57,820 nt of DNA from JAENVT01 sp039931555 (GTDB taxonomy: Bacteria; Actinomycetota; Acidimicrobiia; Acidimicrobiales; Ilumatobacteraceae). Made by a program: the position numbers and the translations under genes. The stretch lies in contig JBDTRP010000050.1 in the NCBI GenBank assembly GCA_039931555.1, positions 1 to 57,820 of the forward strand, read 5' to 3'. Numbering within the stretch: the stretch's first letter is position 1; the number at the start of each line of letters is the position of its first letter. Below, piece after piece: positions 18,164 to 25,659 of the stretch. Below the pieces are notes generated by a model. That model did not search any database, was not told where the DNA came from, and was given only the letters and a program-made list of their open reading frames with translations.

Positions 18164-18198
18164 TGTACTGCGGTAGTTGACGGCGGACCCGCAGTACA
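18164..18198 (+). promoter_or_regulatory. Inverted repeat in the micropeptide leader (operator or attenuator)
   Basis: Perfect 10-bp arms TGTACTGCGG (18164-18173) and CCGCAGTACA (18189-18198), spacer 15 nt, starting 64 nt before the first micropeptide ATG. It may be a repressor site or a leader hairpin. Confidence 0.5.
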
Positions 18199-18227
18199 CG
18201 GATCGATCGCCGATCAGGGAGGCACAC

Positions 18228-18314
18228 ATGCGTCAAGCACGACTCACACTGCTCCGGCTGGCGCCGGTCGTGATGTTCATCACGACGGTCGCCGCACCGA
18301 GGAAGTGGCTATGA
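18228..18314 (+). CDS. Micropeptide 1 of a three-member homologous array (28 aa)
   Basis: ATG 18228 is preceded by a near-perfect Shine-Dalgarno AGGGAGG (18216-18222, spacer 5 nt), the strongest in this region. The product is 28 aa: a basic N-terminus with Arg at 2, 5 and 10, then a hydrophobic stretch, ending VVMFITTVAAPRKWL. This tail aligns with the two following ORFs (V-V-x-[LF]-I-[AT]-T-V-[GA]-A-P-x-K-[WC]). The TGA stop overlaps the next start as ATGA. Too small to have a known family; it looks like a single-span cationic membrane peptide. Confidence 0.62.
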   Translation: MRQARLTLLRLAPVVMFITTVAAPRKWL

Positions 18315-18424
18315 AGGCCATCTCGCGCACTTCGGTTCGCGCCGCGGCGACGATCTCCTCCGTGGTGGTACTGATCGCAACAGTCGGCGCACCGTTCAAG
18401 TGGTCATTCGTGTCGCTGTGGTGA
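18311..18424 (+). CDS. Micropeptide 2 of the array (37 aa)
   Basis: ATG 18311 overlaps the previous stop (ATGA), so translation is probably coupled. It encodes 37 aa: basic start (MKAISR), then AAATISSVVVLIATVGAPFK and a seven-residue aromatic tail ending in Trp. It aligns without gaps to micropeptide 3 from residue 1 to 31, with 19 identities. One predicted transmembrane or amphipathic helix, net positive charge. The TGA stop overlaps the next GTG start (GTGA). Confidence 0.62.
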   Translation: MKAISRTSVRAAATISSVVVLIATVGAPFKWSFVSLW

Positions 18425-18519
18425 GAACAGCAACAACCACCACCATCCGAATCGCGGCGACGGTTTCCACCGTGGTCGCCTTGATCGCAACGGTCGGCGC
18501 CCCTTTCAAGTGCTACTGA
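18421..18519 (+). CDS. Micropeptide 3 of the array (32 aa)
   Basis: GTG 18421 overlaps the stop of micropeptide 2 (GTGA); another in-frame GTG lies just before at 18418. It encodes 32 aa ending VVALIATVGAPFKCY, sharing the block LIATVGAPFK exactly with micropeptide 2 although third codon positions differ. It ends in Cys-Tyr where its paralogue has Trp. Retention of the block with synonymous changes argues for selection on the protein. Confidence 0.6.
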   Translation: MRTATTTTIRIAATVSTVVALIATVGAPFKCY

Positions 18520-18614
18520 GCCGATCTTGAGTTGAGCGGCGTGGCGCGGGCACTGGACGGGTGTCTGCGCCGCTTCCGCGCTCTGATCGCAATGACCGCC
18601 GGCAACGTGGGCCG

Positions 18615-18641
18615 CGGTGTGGGCCGTATCGGCCCATACCG
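18615..18641 (+). terminator. Hairpin downstream of the micropeptide array
   Basis: Arms CGGTGTGGGCCG (18615-18626) and CGGCCCATACCG (18630-18641) form a 12-bp stem with one G-T pair and loop TAT. There is no T-run, so termination is possible but not certain. The core resembles the palindrome at 54330-54386. Confidence 0.4.
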
Positions 18642-18694
18642 GTGCCCGCGCTGATCGAAGACTGCACACCGCGTTGGGCGAGTGATTGCCAGCG

Positions 18695-19462
18695 TCAGCT
18701 CATCGCACCCGAGCGCACGCCGGCGCCGCCGTCGATCACATACGTCTCACCGGTGATCCATGAGGCGAGATCGGATGCGAGGAAAGTGGCGAGGTTGGCG
18801 ATGTCTTGCGGCTCGCCCAGGCGCTTCAACGGCATGGACGCCGCGAGGCTGTCGCCGAAGTTTGCCACCAGCACCGATGCAAAGTCGGTCTTGACCAAAC
18901 CCGGGGCGATGCCGACGACCCGCGTGGGACCGAGCTCGCCACCGAGCTGGCGTGTGAGATGGATCAACGCCGCCTTGGTGAGGTTGTAGACGCCGAGGGC
19001 TCCTTCGGCCCGCAGCCCACCGACCGAGGCGATGTTGATGATCACGCCGGGCTTGTCGCGCATCGCCATGTCCCACGCCGCCTTGCACCAGAACAACGGC
19101 CCACGCAGGTTGACCTGGAACGTCTTGTCGAACCGACCCTCGTCGACACCCAGCGTCGCCCCATAGTACGGGTTGGTAGCGGCGTTGTTGACCAGGATGT
19201 CGAGCCCGCCGAAGCGTTCGATCGTCGCCGCCACGCATGCCGTTGCGGCAGCAACCTCTCCTGCGTTGGCAGCGAACACAGCGGTCTCTCCTGCCGCACT
19301 GGATTCGGCGATCTCCGCCGCAGCGATCTCCAACTGGTCCAGTTTGCGCGAGCTGAGCATCACCTTGGCACCGGCCTCGGCCAACGATCCGGCGATCGCC
19401 CGACCGATCCCCTTCGAAGCGCCCGTCACCAGCGCGACCTTGCCTTCCAATGAAATCTGCAT
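18695..19462 (-). CDS. Short-chain dehydrogenase/reductase (SDR)
   Basis: 255-aa classical SDR. Cofactor motif TGASKGIG near the N-terminus, NNAAT, catalytic Ser in NIASVGG, YNLTK (Tyr/Lys pair) and the C-terminal ITGETYVIDGGAG seen in FabG-like members. Substrate unknown. ATG 19462 is supported by TAGCTT ending 6 nt upstream on the minus strand. It stands 9 bp from the end of the corC-like gene on the same strand but has its own promoter signal. Confidence 0.9.
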   Translation of the reverse strand: MQISLEGKVALVTGASKGIGRAIAGSLAEAGAKVMLSSRKLDQLEIAAAEIAESSAAGETAVFAANAGEVAAATACVAATIERFGGLDILVNNAATNPYYGATLGVDEGRFDKTFQVNLRGPLFWCKAAWDMAMRDKPGVIINIASVGGLRAEGALGVYNLTKAALIHLTRQLGGELGPTRVVGIAPGLVKTDFASVLVANFGDSLAASMPLKRLGEPQDIANLATFLASDLASWITGETYVIDGGAGVRSGAMS

Positions 19463-19468
19463 GTCGGG

Positions 19469-19474
19469 AAGCTA
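19469..19474 (-). promoter_or_regulatory. -10 element, leaderless promoter of the SDR
   Basis: TAGCTT on the minus strand ends 6 nt before ATG 19462. It overlaps the stop region of the corC-like gene. Confidence 0.4.
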
Positions 19475-20776
19475 ACGGGTGTCGGCCTCCGCCGACGAGG
19501 CGTCAACATCGGATTCGAGGCTGACCCTGACCCGACGGATGCGGCGCCCCTCGACCTCGGTCACCGTGAATCGCCACCCCTCCTGCACGACGCACTCGCC
19601 GGCAACGGGGACGTGTTCGAGCGTGCCGAAGATGAACCCGGCGACGGTCTCCCAGTGAGCGTCGGGCAGCCCCAGATCAAGGAGATCGTTGAGATCCGAG
19701 ATGCTCATGCCGCCGTCGACGGAGTAGTTGCCGTCGGGCAGTGCCTGGACCTCGGTGTCTTCCTCGTCGTGCTCGTCGACGATCTCACCCACCAACTCTT
19801 CGAGGCAATCCTCGAGCGTGATCAAGCCAGCTAGCGCTCCGTACTCGTCGGCTACGAGCGCGAGGTGGAACTTGTCGGCCTGCATCTCACGCATCAGCCG
19901 GTTGACCGGCTTGTACTCCGGGATGAACCGCGCCGGTCGCACGAACTCGGAGAGCAGATGGTCGCCCTGACCGTTGCGTTCGGCACGCATCAGATCCTTG
20001 GTATAGGCCAAGCCGACGACGTCGTCGTCGTCATCACCGTCACTCCGTAGAACCGGTAGCCGGCTGTACCCGTGGGAGATGGCCAGGTCGAGAGCTGCAG
20101 TGACCGTCGACGAATCGTCGAGCGTGACGATGTCGGGCCGCGGCACCATCACCTCGCGCGCAACGGTGTCGCCGAACTCGATGATGCTCTCGATCAACTC
20201 GCGTTCCTCGTACTCCACGACCCCGTCGTCGGCAGCGGTCTCGACGATTCCGAGCAGTTCCGACTCGGTCACGAACGGGCCCTGATGCAAGCCCTTGCCC
20301 CGCACGATGACGTTGGTCAGCGAGATCAACCATCGCGACACAAGCCGCAGCGGCGGAAAGGCGACCAGCGCGGCAACCGGCCGAGCGGTGGCCAGGGCCG
20401 CCTTCTGCGGGTACAGCACCGCATAGGTCTTCGGCACCGCTTCCGCGAGCACGAAGAACACCAGTACGTTCAACGCGACGCCGGCGATGATGCCGTAGGT
20501 TCCCCAGAGCCGGTCGGACAAGATGCCGGTGAGGGTTGCCTGGACTGTCTGGCAGACATTGACGGTCAACAGCAACGGGTTGACCCAACGCTCCGGGGCA
20601 CCGACCAGCTTCTTCAAGGCCTTGCCCGACTTCAAACCCTGGTCTGCCAGCGATGCGGCCTTCGGCTTGGTGATGCGTGACAGACCCATCTCGGCGATCG
20701 AGGTGAAGATCAACACGAGCAGCAGGATGAAGATCGTCACCAGCATCAACAAGTCGACGTTGTTGAATGCGATCAC
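19472..20776 (-). CDS. CNNM/CorC-HlyC family transporter-like protein
   Basis: 434 aa: an N-terminal CNNM (DUF21) transmembrane domain with about four hydrophobic spans (residues 5-165), a CBS pair (about 200-325, VMVPRPDIVTLD through GLITLEDCLEELVGEI) and a C-terminal CorC_HlyC domain. Such proteins are linked to Mg2+/Co2+ homeostasis; hemolysin is a historic name. GTG 20776 overlaps the stop of ybeY as GTGA, so the two are coupled. The same gene order phoH-ybeY-corC is common in Actinobacteria. Confidence 0.92.
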   Translation of the reverse strand: MIAFNNVDLLMLVTIFILLLVLIFTSIAEMGLSRITKPKAASLADQGLKSGKALKKLVGAPERWVNPLLLTVNVCQTVQATLTGILSDRLWGTYGIIAGVALNVLVFFVLAEAVPKTYAVLYPQKAALATARPVAALVAFPPLRLVSRWLISLTNVIVRGKGLHQGPFVTESELLGIVETAADDGVVEYEERELIESIIEFGDTVAREVMVPRPDIVTLDDSSTVTAALDLAISHGYSRLPVLRSDGDDDDDVVGLAYTKDLMRAERNGQGDHLLSEFVRPARFIPEYKPVNRLMREMQADKFHLALVADEYGALAGLITLEDCLEELVGEIVDEHDEEDTEVQALPDGNYSVDGGMSISDLNDLLDLGLPDAHWETVAGFIFGTLEHVPVAGECVVQEGWRFTVTEVEGRRIRRVRVSLESDVDASSAEADTR

Positions 20777-21372
20777 GAGATGACGTGCTCCTGACGAAAG
20801 GTGGTGGGCGCCGGGCCGCGCCACACGTACTGTTCCAACAGTTCCCGTTCGCGGGTCTGCATGATCAACCGTTCGGCATCGTCTGCGTGATCGTGACCGA
20901 GCACGTGCAACACACCGTGCACGACGAGCAATGCCATCTCGTCGTCGACCGTACCGGCGTGGTCGGGCGCCTGTCGCGCCGCGACGGCGGGGCAGATCAC
21001 CACATCGCCGAGCAACAATGGCATGTCGGCCGGGTCGGGCGGTGCTCGATCGGGACCGCGACTGGGCGGCTGCCCGTGCTGCACGATCTCGGCCTCGGCC
21101 GCGTCGATCGGGAACGCCAACACGTCGGTCGGCCCCGGCTTGCCCATGTAGCTGTCATTGAGCTCGGCCATCTCTCGCTCGCTGACGAACAGGACTGCCA
21201 ACTCGGCGAGGCCGCGCACGCCCTCGGCGAGCAACACGTCGAAGGCGAGTTGCTGCCAACGCTCCAGGTCGACACGGATGTCGTTCTGTTCGTCCGCACA
21301 AAAGACCTCCGGAACGCCGTCTCCTCCGACGCGATGCTGCCGCGCCAGACGCGGTCGGCCATCGTCACTCAT
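20773..21372 (-). CDS. ybeY: Endoribonuclease YbeY
   Basis: 199-aa zinc-dependent single-strand RNase for 16S rRNA maturation and ribosome quality control. The metal motif H-x3-H-x5-H is intact: His152, His156, His162 in VVHGVLHVLGHDH. LNDSYMGKPGPTDVLAFP is the other conserved block. The N-terminus is about 30 residues longer than usual, and a Pro/Gly-rich insertion lies at about 98-117. ATG 21372 overlaps the phoH stop (ATGA), and the end overlaps corC (GTGA): a fully coupled operon. Confidence 0.94.
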   Translation of the reverse strand: MSDDGRPRLARQHRVGGDGVPEVFCADEQNDIRVDLERWQQLAFDVLLAEGVRGLAELAVLFVSEREMAELNDSYMGKPGPTDVLAFPIDAAEAEIVQHGQPPSRGPDRAPPDPADMPLLLGDVVICPAVAARQAPDHAGTVDDEMALLVVHGVLHVLGHDHADDAERLIMQTRERELLEQYVWRGPAPTTFRQEHVIS

Positions 21373-22337
21373 GCGCCGGCGGCCTTGCGCTCGTCGGCGC
21401 GACCGTATGCGGCGACGATGTCGGCCACGATGCGATGGCGCACCACATCGCCAGTGCCCAGGCGCACGAATGCCAGCCCTTCGATGCCGGCCAGGGTGTG
21501 CTCCAGCCCGAGCAGGCCACTGCGACCGTCAGGGACATCTACCTGGGTGGTGTCACCGGTGACGACGACCTTGGAACCGAACCCGATACGGGTCAAGAAC
21601 ATTTTCATCTGCTCGGGCGTCGCGTTCTGCGCTTCATCGAGGATGATGAAGCTGCTGTTGAGGGTACGGCCACGCATGAACGCCAACGGCGCTACTTCGA
21701 CGGCTTGGCGCTCGAGCAAGCGCTGCGCGCCCTCGGGCTCCACCATGTCGTAGAGGGCGTCGTACAGCGGGCGCAGATACGGATCGATCTTGGCCATCAG
21801 ATCGCCGGGAAGGAAGCCGAGGCGTTCGCCGGCTTCCACCGCGGGTCGCGTGAGGATGATTCGTTGCACCTGCTTGGTCTGCAGCGCGTGCACGGCCATT
21901 GCGACAGCGAGCCAACTCTTGCCCGTGCCAGCCGGGCCGAGCCCAAAGGTGATGACGTTGTTGCGGATGGCGTCGATGTAGCGCTTCTGGCCCGCAGACT
22001 TCGGGCGCACGGGCTTGCCCTTCGCGCCGCGCATGATGTCGTCGGTCAGCACCGCGCTCGGTCGCTCGTTGTCGTGCACCATCGCGATGGAGCGGCGCAG
22101 CATTCCCTCATCGAGATGCTGACCACCCTGCAGCACGACGATCAGTTCTTCGAACAACCGACTGATCAGCTCGGCCTGCGGGCCATCGATGGTGATCTCG
22201 TTGCCGCGCACCACGATCGTCGCCGCGGGAAACGCATGCTCGATCGCCCGCAGATTGACGTCGCGCTGCCCAAGCAGCGCGGGCATCAAGTGTGCTCCTG
22301 GGACGATGACGCTGTACACCCCGGTCAGCGACGTCAT
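21369..22337 (-). CDS. phoH: PhoH-like ATPase
   Basis: 322-aa P-loop protein with an N-terminal KH-like/PhoH extension, Walker A GPAGTGKS at 134-141, TRPAVEAGERLGFLPGD, Walker B FIILDEAQN and the arginine-containing GDTTQVD. PhoH/YbeZ proteins act with YbeY in RNA and ribosome processing; the older phosphate-starvation label is by homology only. First gene of the coupled phoH-ybeY-corC operon. The promoter is not obvious in the 109 bp upstream. Confidence 0.93.
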   Translation of the reverse strand: MTSLTGVYSVIVPGAHLMPALLGQRDVNLRAIEHAFPAATIVVRGNEITIDGPQAELISRLFEELIVVLQGGQHLDEGMLRRSIAMVHDNERPSAVLTDDIMRGAKGKPVRPKSAGQKRYIDAIRNNVITFGLGPAGTGKSWLAVAMAVHALQTKQVQRIILTRPAVEAGERLGFLPGDLMAKIDPYLRPLYDALYDMVEPEGAQRLLERQAVEVAPLAFMRGRTLNSSFIILDEAQNATPEQMKMFLTRIGFGSKVVVTGDTTQVDVPDGRSGLLGLEHTLAGIEGLAFVRLGTGDVVRHRIVADIVAAYGRADERKAAGA

Positions 22338-22446
22338 AGGGTGATCGATGTCATGTGGCCAGCGCGGTCATGGGCAAGGTCTGCCCGAGATGGACTCATT
22401 TGCCCATACGGTAGCGAATTGCGCGAAGTTTTGGCGACAGTGATTG

Positions 22447-23076
22447 CTATCGCCGAACAGGTATTCCAGGGACGCGCTCGACCTTGGCCGGTTCCGCTTC
22501 CGTCTGCGGCGCCTCGATGTAGGCCGACGTCGCCGCGAAGTCGATGCAGAAGTAGCGCGAGACGTCGAGAGGAACCAGCGGTGCTCCGCTGACGACCATG
22601 TTGGCCAGCCGCTCCATCATCAAGGCAACGCCACCGTCGTCACGTGGTTGATTGATCTCTGGAGAATCGAACACCAACAACACGCCCTCGGCTGCTTCGG
22701 TGCCCAGCACATCGCGGGCCATCCGGGTCAGGGCACCCTTGGCTGCGTAGCGCGGGTGCACGACCACGAACAAGATGTAGTGCACCGCTCCACGACGAGA
22801 GTGGTCGGTGAAATGCCGTTCGAAGTACGGTCGGCTGAGGTACCGAGTCGAGCCGATGTCGGTCGCGATCAGGACCATGGCCACGGGCTCGTCGTCAGCC
22901 CACAGCACCCACAGCCGGTTGGTCGGGTTGGCGACGGCGTCGTCGAACTCGGAACGGAAGAGCATCTCCCGACTGGCTGACTCCTCGGCCGTCTGGCGGT
23001 ATGCCAGTTCGTACAAGTCCCACAACCGCTCGAGCAACCCGCGTTCGACGACCGAGTTGTGTCGGGTCACGAACAT
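22447..23076 (-). CDS. GNAT-like acetyltransferase-fold protein (putative)
   Basis: 209 aa from ATG 23076 (MFVTRHNSV). The middle segment LWVLWADDEPVAMVLIATD, followed by YILFVVVHPRYAAKGALTRMARDVLG, resembles strands beta-3 to beta-4 and the acyl-CoA-binding helix of GNAT N-acetyltransferases, although the usual Q/RxxGxG/A loop is altered to RYAAKGA. The function is therefore uncertain. The C-terminal 15 residues (PAKVERVPGIPVRR) look disordered. It stands alone, divergent from the GGDEF-EAL gene. Confidence 0.6.
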   Translation of the reverse strand: MFVTRHNSVVERGLLERLWDLYELAYRQTAEESASREMLFRSEFDDAVANPTNRLWVLWADDEPVAMVLIATDIGSTRYLSRPYFERHFTDHSRRGAVHYILFVVVHPRYAAKGALTRMARDVLGTEAAEGVLLVFDSPEINQPRDDGGVALMMERLANMVVSGAPLVPLDVSRYFCIDFAATSAYIEAPQTEAEPAKVERVPGIPVRR

Positions 23077-23127
23077 TCGGGAATCGCCTACCTTTCCGGT
23101 GACTGCTCGCGCGGGGAAAACCACCCC

Positions 23128-23156
23128 TTGTGCAAATCGGGCCTTTCAGGTAGCCT
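23128..23156 (+). promoter_or_regulatory. Sigma-70-type promoter of the GGDEF-EAL gene
   Basis: TTGTGC (23128-23133) and TAGCCT (23151-23156) with a 17-bp spacer. Transcription would begin near 23163. Confidence 0.4.
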
Positions 23157-23224
23157 AACGAGACGCTTCGGACGGGGTGTGGATACACGCTGTCCGAGGT
23201 GGCAGACGGGCAACGGGAGGCGTA

Positions 23225-25531
23225 TTGAAGCGGGCGCTTGCCCCCCTTACTTGGTGGGCGATTGGGCTGGGTTACACATTGGCATTGGCTGTCATTGTGC
23301 TGCCCGTGACCTGGTTGGGTGCCGCCGCGTACCTCACCGCCTCGCTCACGCTGGTCGTTGCCACCTTCGTCGCGGCCCGCGTGCATCGCGTCAACCGCCG
23401 GTTCATTGCCGCGGTCAGCGCGATCGGCGGCTTCTTCGCCGCGTCGCAGGTCGTCGACAGCCTGGGCGACAGCGGCGGCTTCACCCGCGCCTCCGATCTG
23501 TTGGCGCTGTGTGGCTCGCTGTGCATCATTCTCGCCCTGCTCAACATGCTCAGCGGCCGGGCGTCGGCCAGCCTCCGGTCCGTCCTCGGAGACGCACTGA
23601 TCGTCGGGCTGGGCAGTTGGCTCATCAGCTGGGTGGCGCTGGTCGAGCCGGCGTTGCGCCATCGCGGCGGGTCGTTGGTTTCCTCGATACTGGCTGGCGC
23701 CTACCAGCCCGCGGGCACCGTTGTGCTCTTCCTGCTCGTGCTGCTGCTGTTCTCCGGCTCCGGCAGTCGCCAGCCCTCGGTGTGGCTGGTCACCGTGGCG
23801 ATGCTGTTCAACCTGGCAGGCGACGTGCTGTGGGGCATGAACGCGGCGGGCCACCTCGGCGACGGGGTCATCCGTATCGCCATGGCCTTGTACGTCGCTG
23901 CGTACTCCACTGCCGCCGGCGCCTTCATCCATCCGACGGTCGTCCTGCTGAAGCGCTCGGCCGACGAGCCGATGAACAACCGCCTGTTCGGTCGTTTGAT
24001 CCTCACGACGTCGTCGCTGATCATCCCGATCATCGCCCTTGCCGCGACGGGACCGGCGGATCGAACCGATGGGGCCGTCCGGATGGTGTCGGCGCTGGTT
24101 CTTGCCGGCGCCGTCACGCTGCGTGTGACCCAATCGGTGCGCGCCAACGGCCGCACCCAAGCCGATCTGCGGCTGAGCGCTCAGACCGACGCCCTCACCC
24201 ACCTGCCGAACCGCACACTGCTGCTCGAGCGGATCAACGACTGCCTGCGGATGGCATGGCAGTCCGATAGTCACCCGACGCTGTACTTCGTCGACCTCGA
24301 CCGGTTCAAGAACATCAACGACAGCCTCGGCCACGCCGCCGGTGACGAGGTGTTGAAGATGGTGGCCATCCGCCTCAGCAAAGCGGCACCCGAGCACTCG
24401 ACCGTCGCCCGGCTTTCGGGCGACGAGTACGTGGTGCTGGATCCATCCACACGCTCCCCCGGGTCGTCATTGGCGTTGGCCGAACGGCTGCTTTCCATCT
24501 TCCGCGAGCCGCTGCCCATCAGCGCCGGCGACGTGTTCGTGACCGCCAGCATCGGCGTCGCGTCGCTGAGCCCCAGCTCCAGTTCGTCGGCCGAAGACCT
24601 GCTGCGTCACGCCGACACCGCGATGTACCGAGCCAAGGATGCGGGTCGCAACTGCCTGGCCGTCTACGACGAATCGATGCACGAGCGGGTCGCCCACCGG
24701 CTCTCGGTCGAGACGGCGTTGTACCGGGCCCTCGACCGGCGCGAGTTGCGCCTGTTCCACCAGCCGATCCTCGATCTCGAGTCCGGCGATGTCGTCGGGT
24801 TCGAGGCGCTCATGCGTTGGCAGCAAGCGGACGGCACGATGGTGTCGCCTGCCGAGTTCATCCCCATCGCCGAAGACACCGGCACCATCGTGCCGATCGG
24901 CTCGTGGGCGCTGCTCGAGGCATTGACCCAGCTACGGCACTGGATCGACGATGGCGTCTGCAGCGAGTCGGCGACGATGTCGGTCAACGTGTCGCCTCGG
25001 CAGTTGAGCGATCCCAACTTCCCGTCGATCGTCAACGAGGCGCTCACCCGTTCGGGCGTCTCGCCTCAGTTGTTGTGGCTCGAGGTCACCGAGAGCGTGA
25101 TGATCGCCGAGCCGGAGCTCGCCTTGGCAACGCTGCGCAGGGTCCGCTCGCTCGGTGTGCGCATCGCCCTCGACGACTTCGGCACCGGCTACAGCTCCTT
25201 GTCGCTGTTGCAGAAGTTCCCGCTGCAGCGCATCAAGATCGACCGAGCGTTCGTGCACGGCGTCGCGGACAACCCCAACGACCGTTCGTTGGTCCGCACG
25301 ATCGTGGCGATGGGCCGCTCGCTCGGCCTCGACATGGTTGCCGAGGGCGTCGAGAGCGTGCACCAGTTGCAGGTGCTCAGCGACCTCGGTTGCACCAAGG
25401 CGCAGGGTTACCTCATCAGCCACCCCGTGCCGGCCGATGCGATGCGCAGCACCGTCGCCGCTCTCGAGCGCCTCGGCCAGTTCCCGGGCCTCCGGCCGTC
25501 GCCGTCGAGCTACTCGACACGCCAACCCTGA
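23225..25531 (+). CDS. Membrane-bound GGDEF-EAL cyclic-di-GMP protein
   Basis: About 768 aa. The N-terminal ~300 residues hold eight or more hydrophobic segments (a MASE-like sensory membrane domain). GGDEF domain at about 310-485: FVDLDRFKNIND for Mg2+/GTP, with SGDEY (398-402) replacing GGDEF. EAL domain at about 495-750: EALMRW, NVSPRQL, ESVMI, LDDFGTGYSSL and AEGVE, all intact, so phosphodiesterase activity is likely. SGDEY may still be active. TTG 23225 has GGGAGG four bases upstream; GTG 23177 is the alternative. No receiver domain; the signal is presumably sensed by the membrane part. Confidence 0.9.
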   Translation: MKRALAPLTWWAIGLGYTLALAVIVLPVTWLGAAAYLTASLTLVVATFVAARVHRVNRRFIAAVSAIGGFFAASQVVDSLGDSGGFTRASDLLALCGSLCIILALLNMLSGRASASLRSVLGDALIVGLGSWLISWVALVEPALRHRGGSLVSSILAGAYQPAGTVVLFLLVLLLFSGSGSRQPSVWLVTVAMLFNLAGDVLWGMNAAGHLGDGVIRIAMALYVAAYSTAAGAFIHPTVVLLKRSADEPMNNRLFGRLILTTSSLIIPIIALAATGPADRTDGAVRMVSALVLAGAVTLRVTQSVRANGRTQADLRLSAQTDALTHLPNRTLLLERINDCLRMAWQSDSHPTLYFVDLDRFKNINDSLGHAAGDEVLKMVAIRLSKAAPEHSTVARLSGDEYVVLDPSTRSPGSSLALAERLLSIFREPLPISAGDVFVTASIGVASLSPSSSSSAEDLLRHADTAMYRAKDAGRNCLAVYDESMHERVAHRLSVETALYRALDRRELRLFHQPILDLESGDVVGFEALMRWQQADGTMVSPAEFIPIAEDTGTIVPIGSWALLEALTQLRHWIDDGVCSESATMSVNVSPRQLSDPNFPSIVNEALTRSGVSPQLLWLEVTESVMIAEPELALATLRRVRSLGVRIALDDFGTGYSSLSLLQKFPLQRIKIDRAFVHGVADNPNDRSLVRTIVAMGRSLGLDMVAEGVESVHQLQVLSDLGCTKAQGYLISHPVPADAMRSTVAALERLGQFPGLRPSPSSYSTRQP

Positions 25532-25659
25532 CGGCCACCGGCATCGCTCGTTCCCTCGTGCACAAGCCGTTTACACGACGTTCCCCACTCGTGGGTAAAG
25601 TCCGAGCACGGCTAGAAATTCGAGCACTGCCGAGAAGTTGATCACGGCCAGAACTGAGC

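Noticed and set aside
17983..18180. 65-codon plus-strand frame before the micropeptides
   Set aside because: No ribosome site, no coding-like composition, and it runs through the upstream dyad.
18576..18660. Possible fourth micropeptide copy (ALIAMTAGNV after CTGATCGCAA)
   Set aside because: Only about 10 nt match the array and the APxK block is absent; likely chance.
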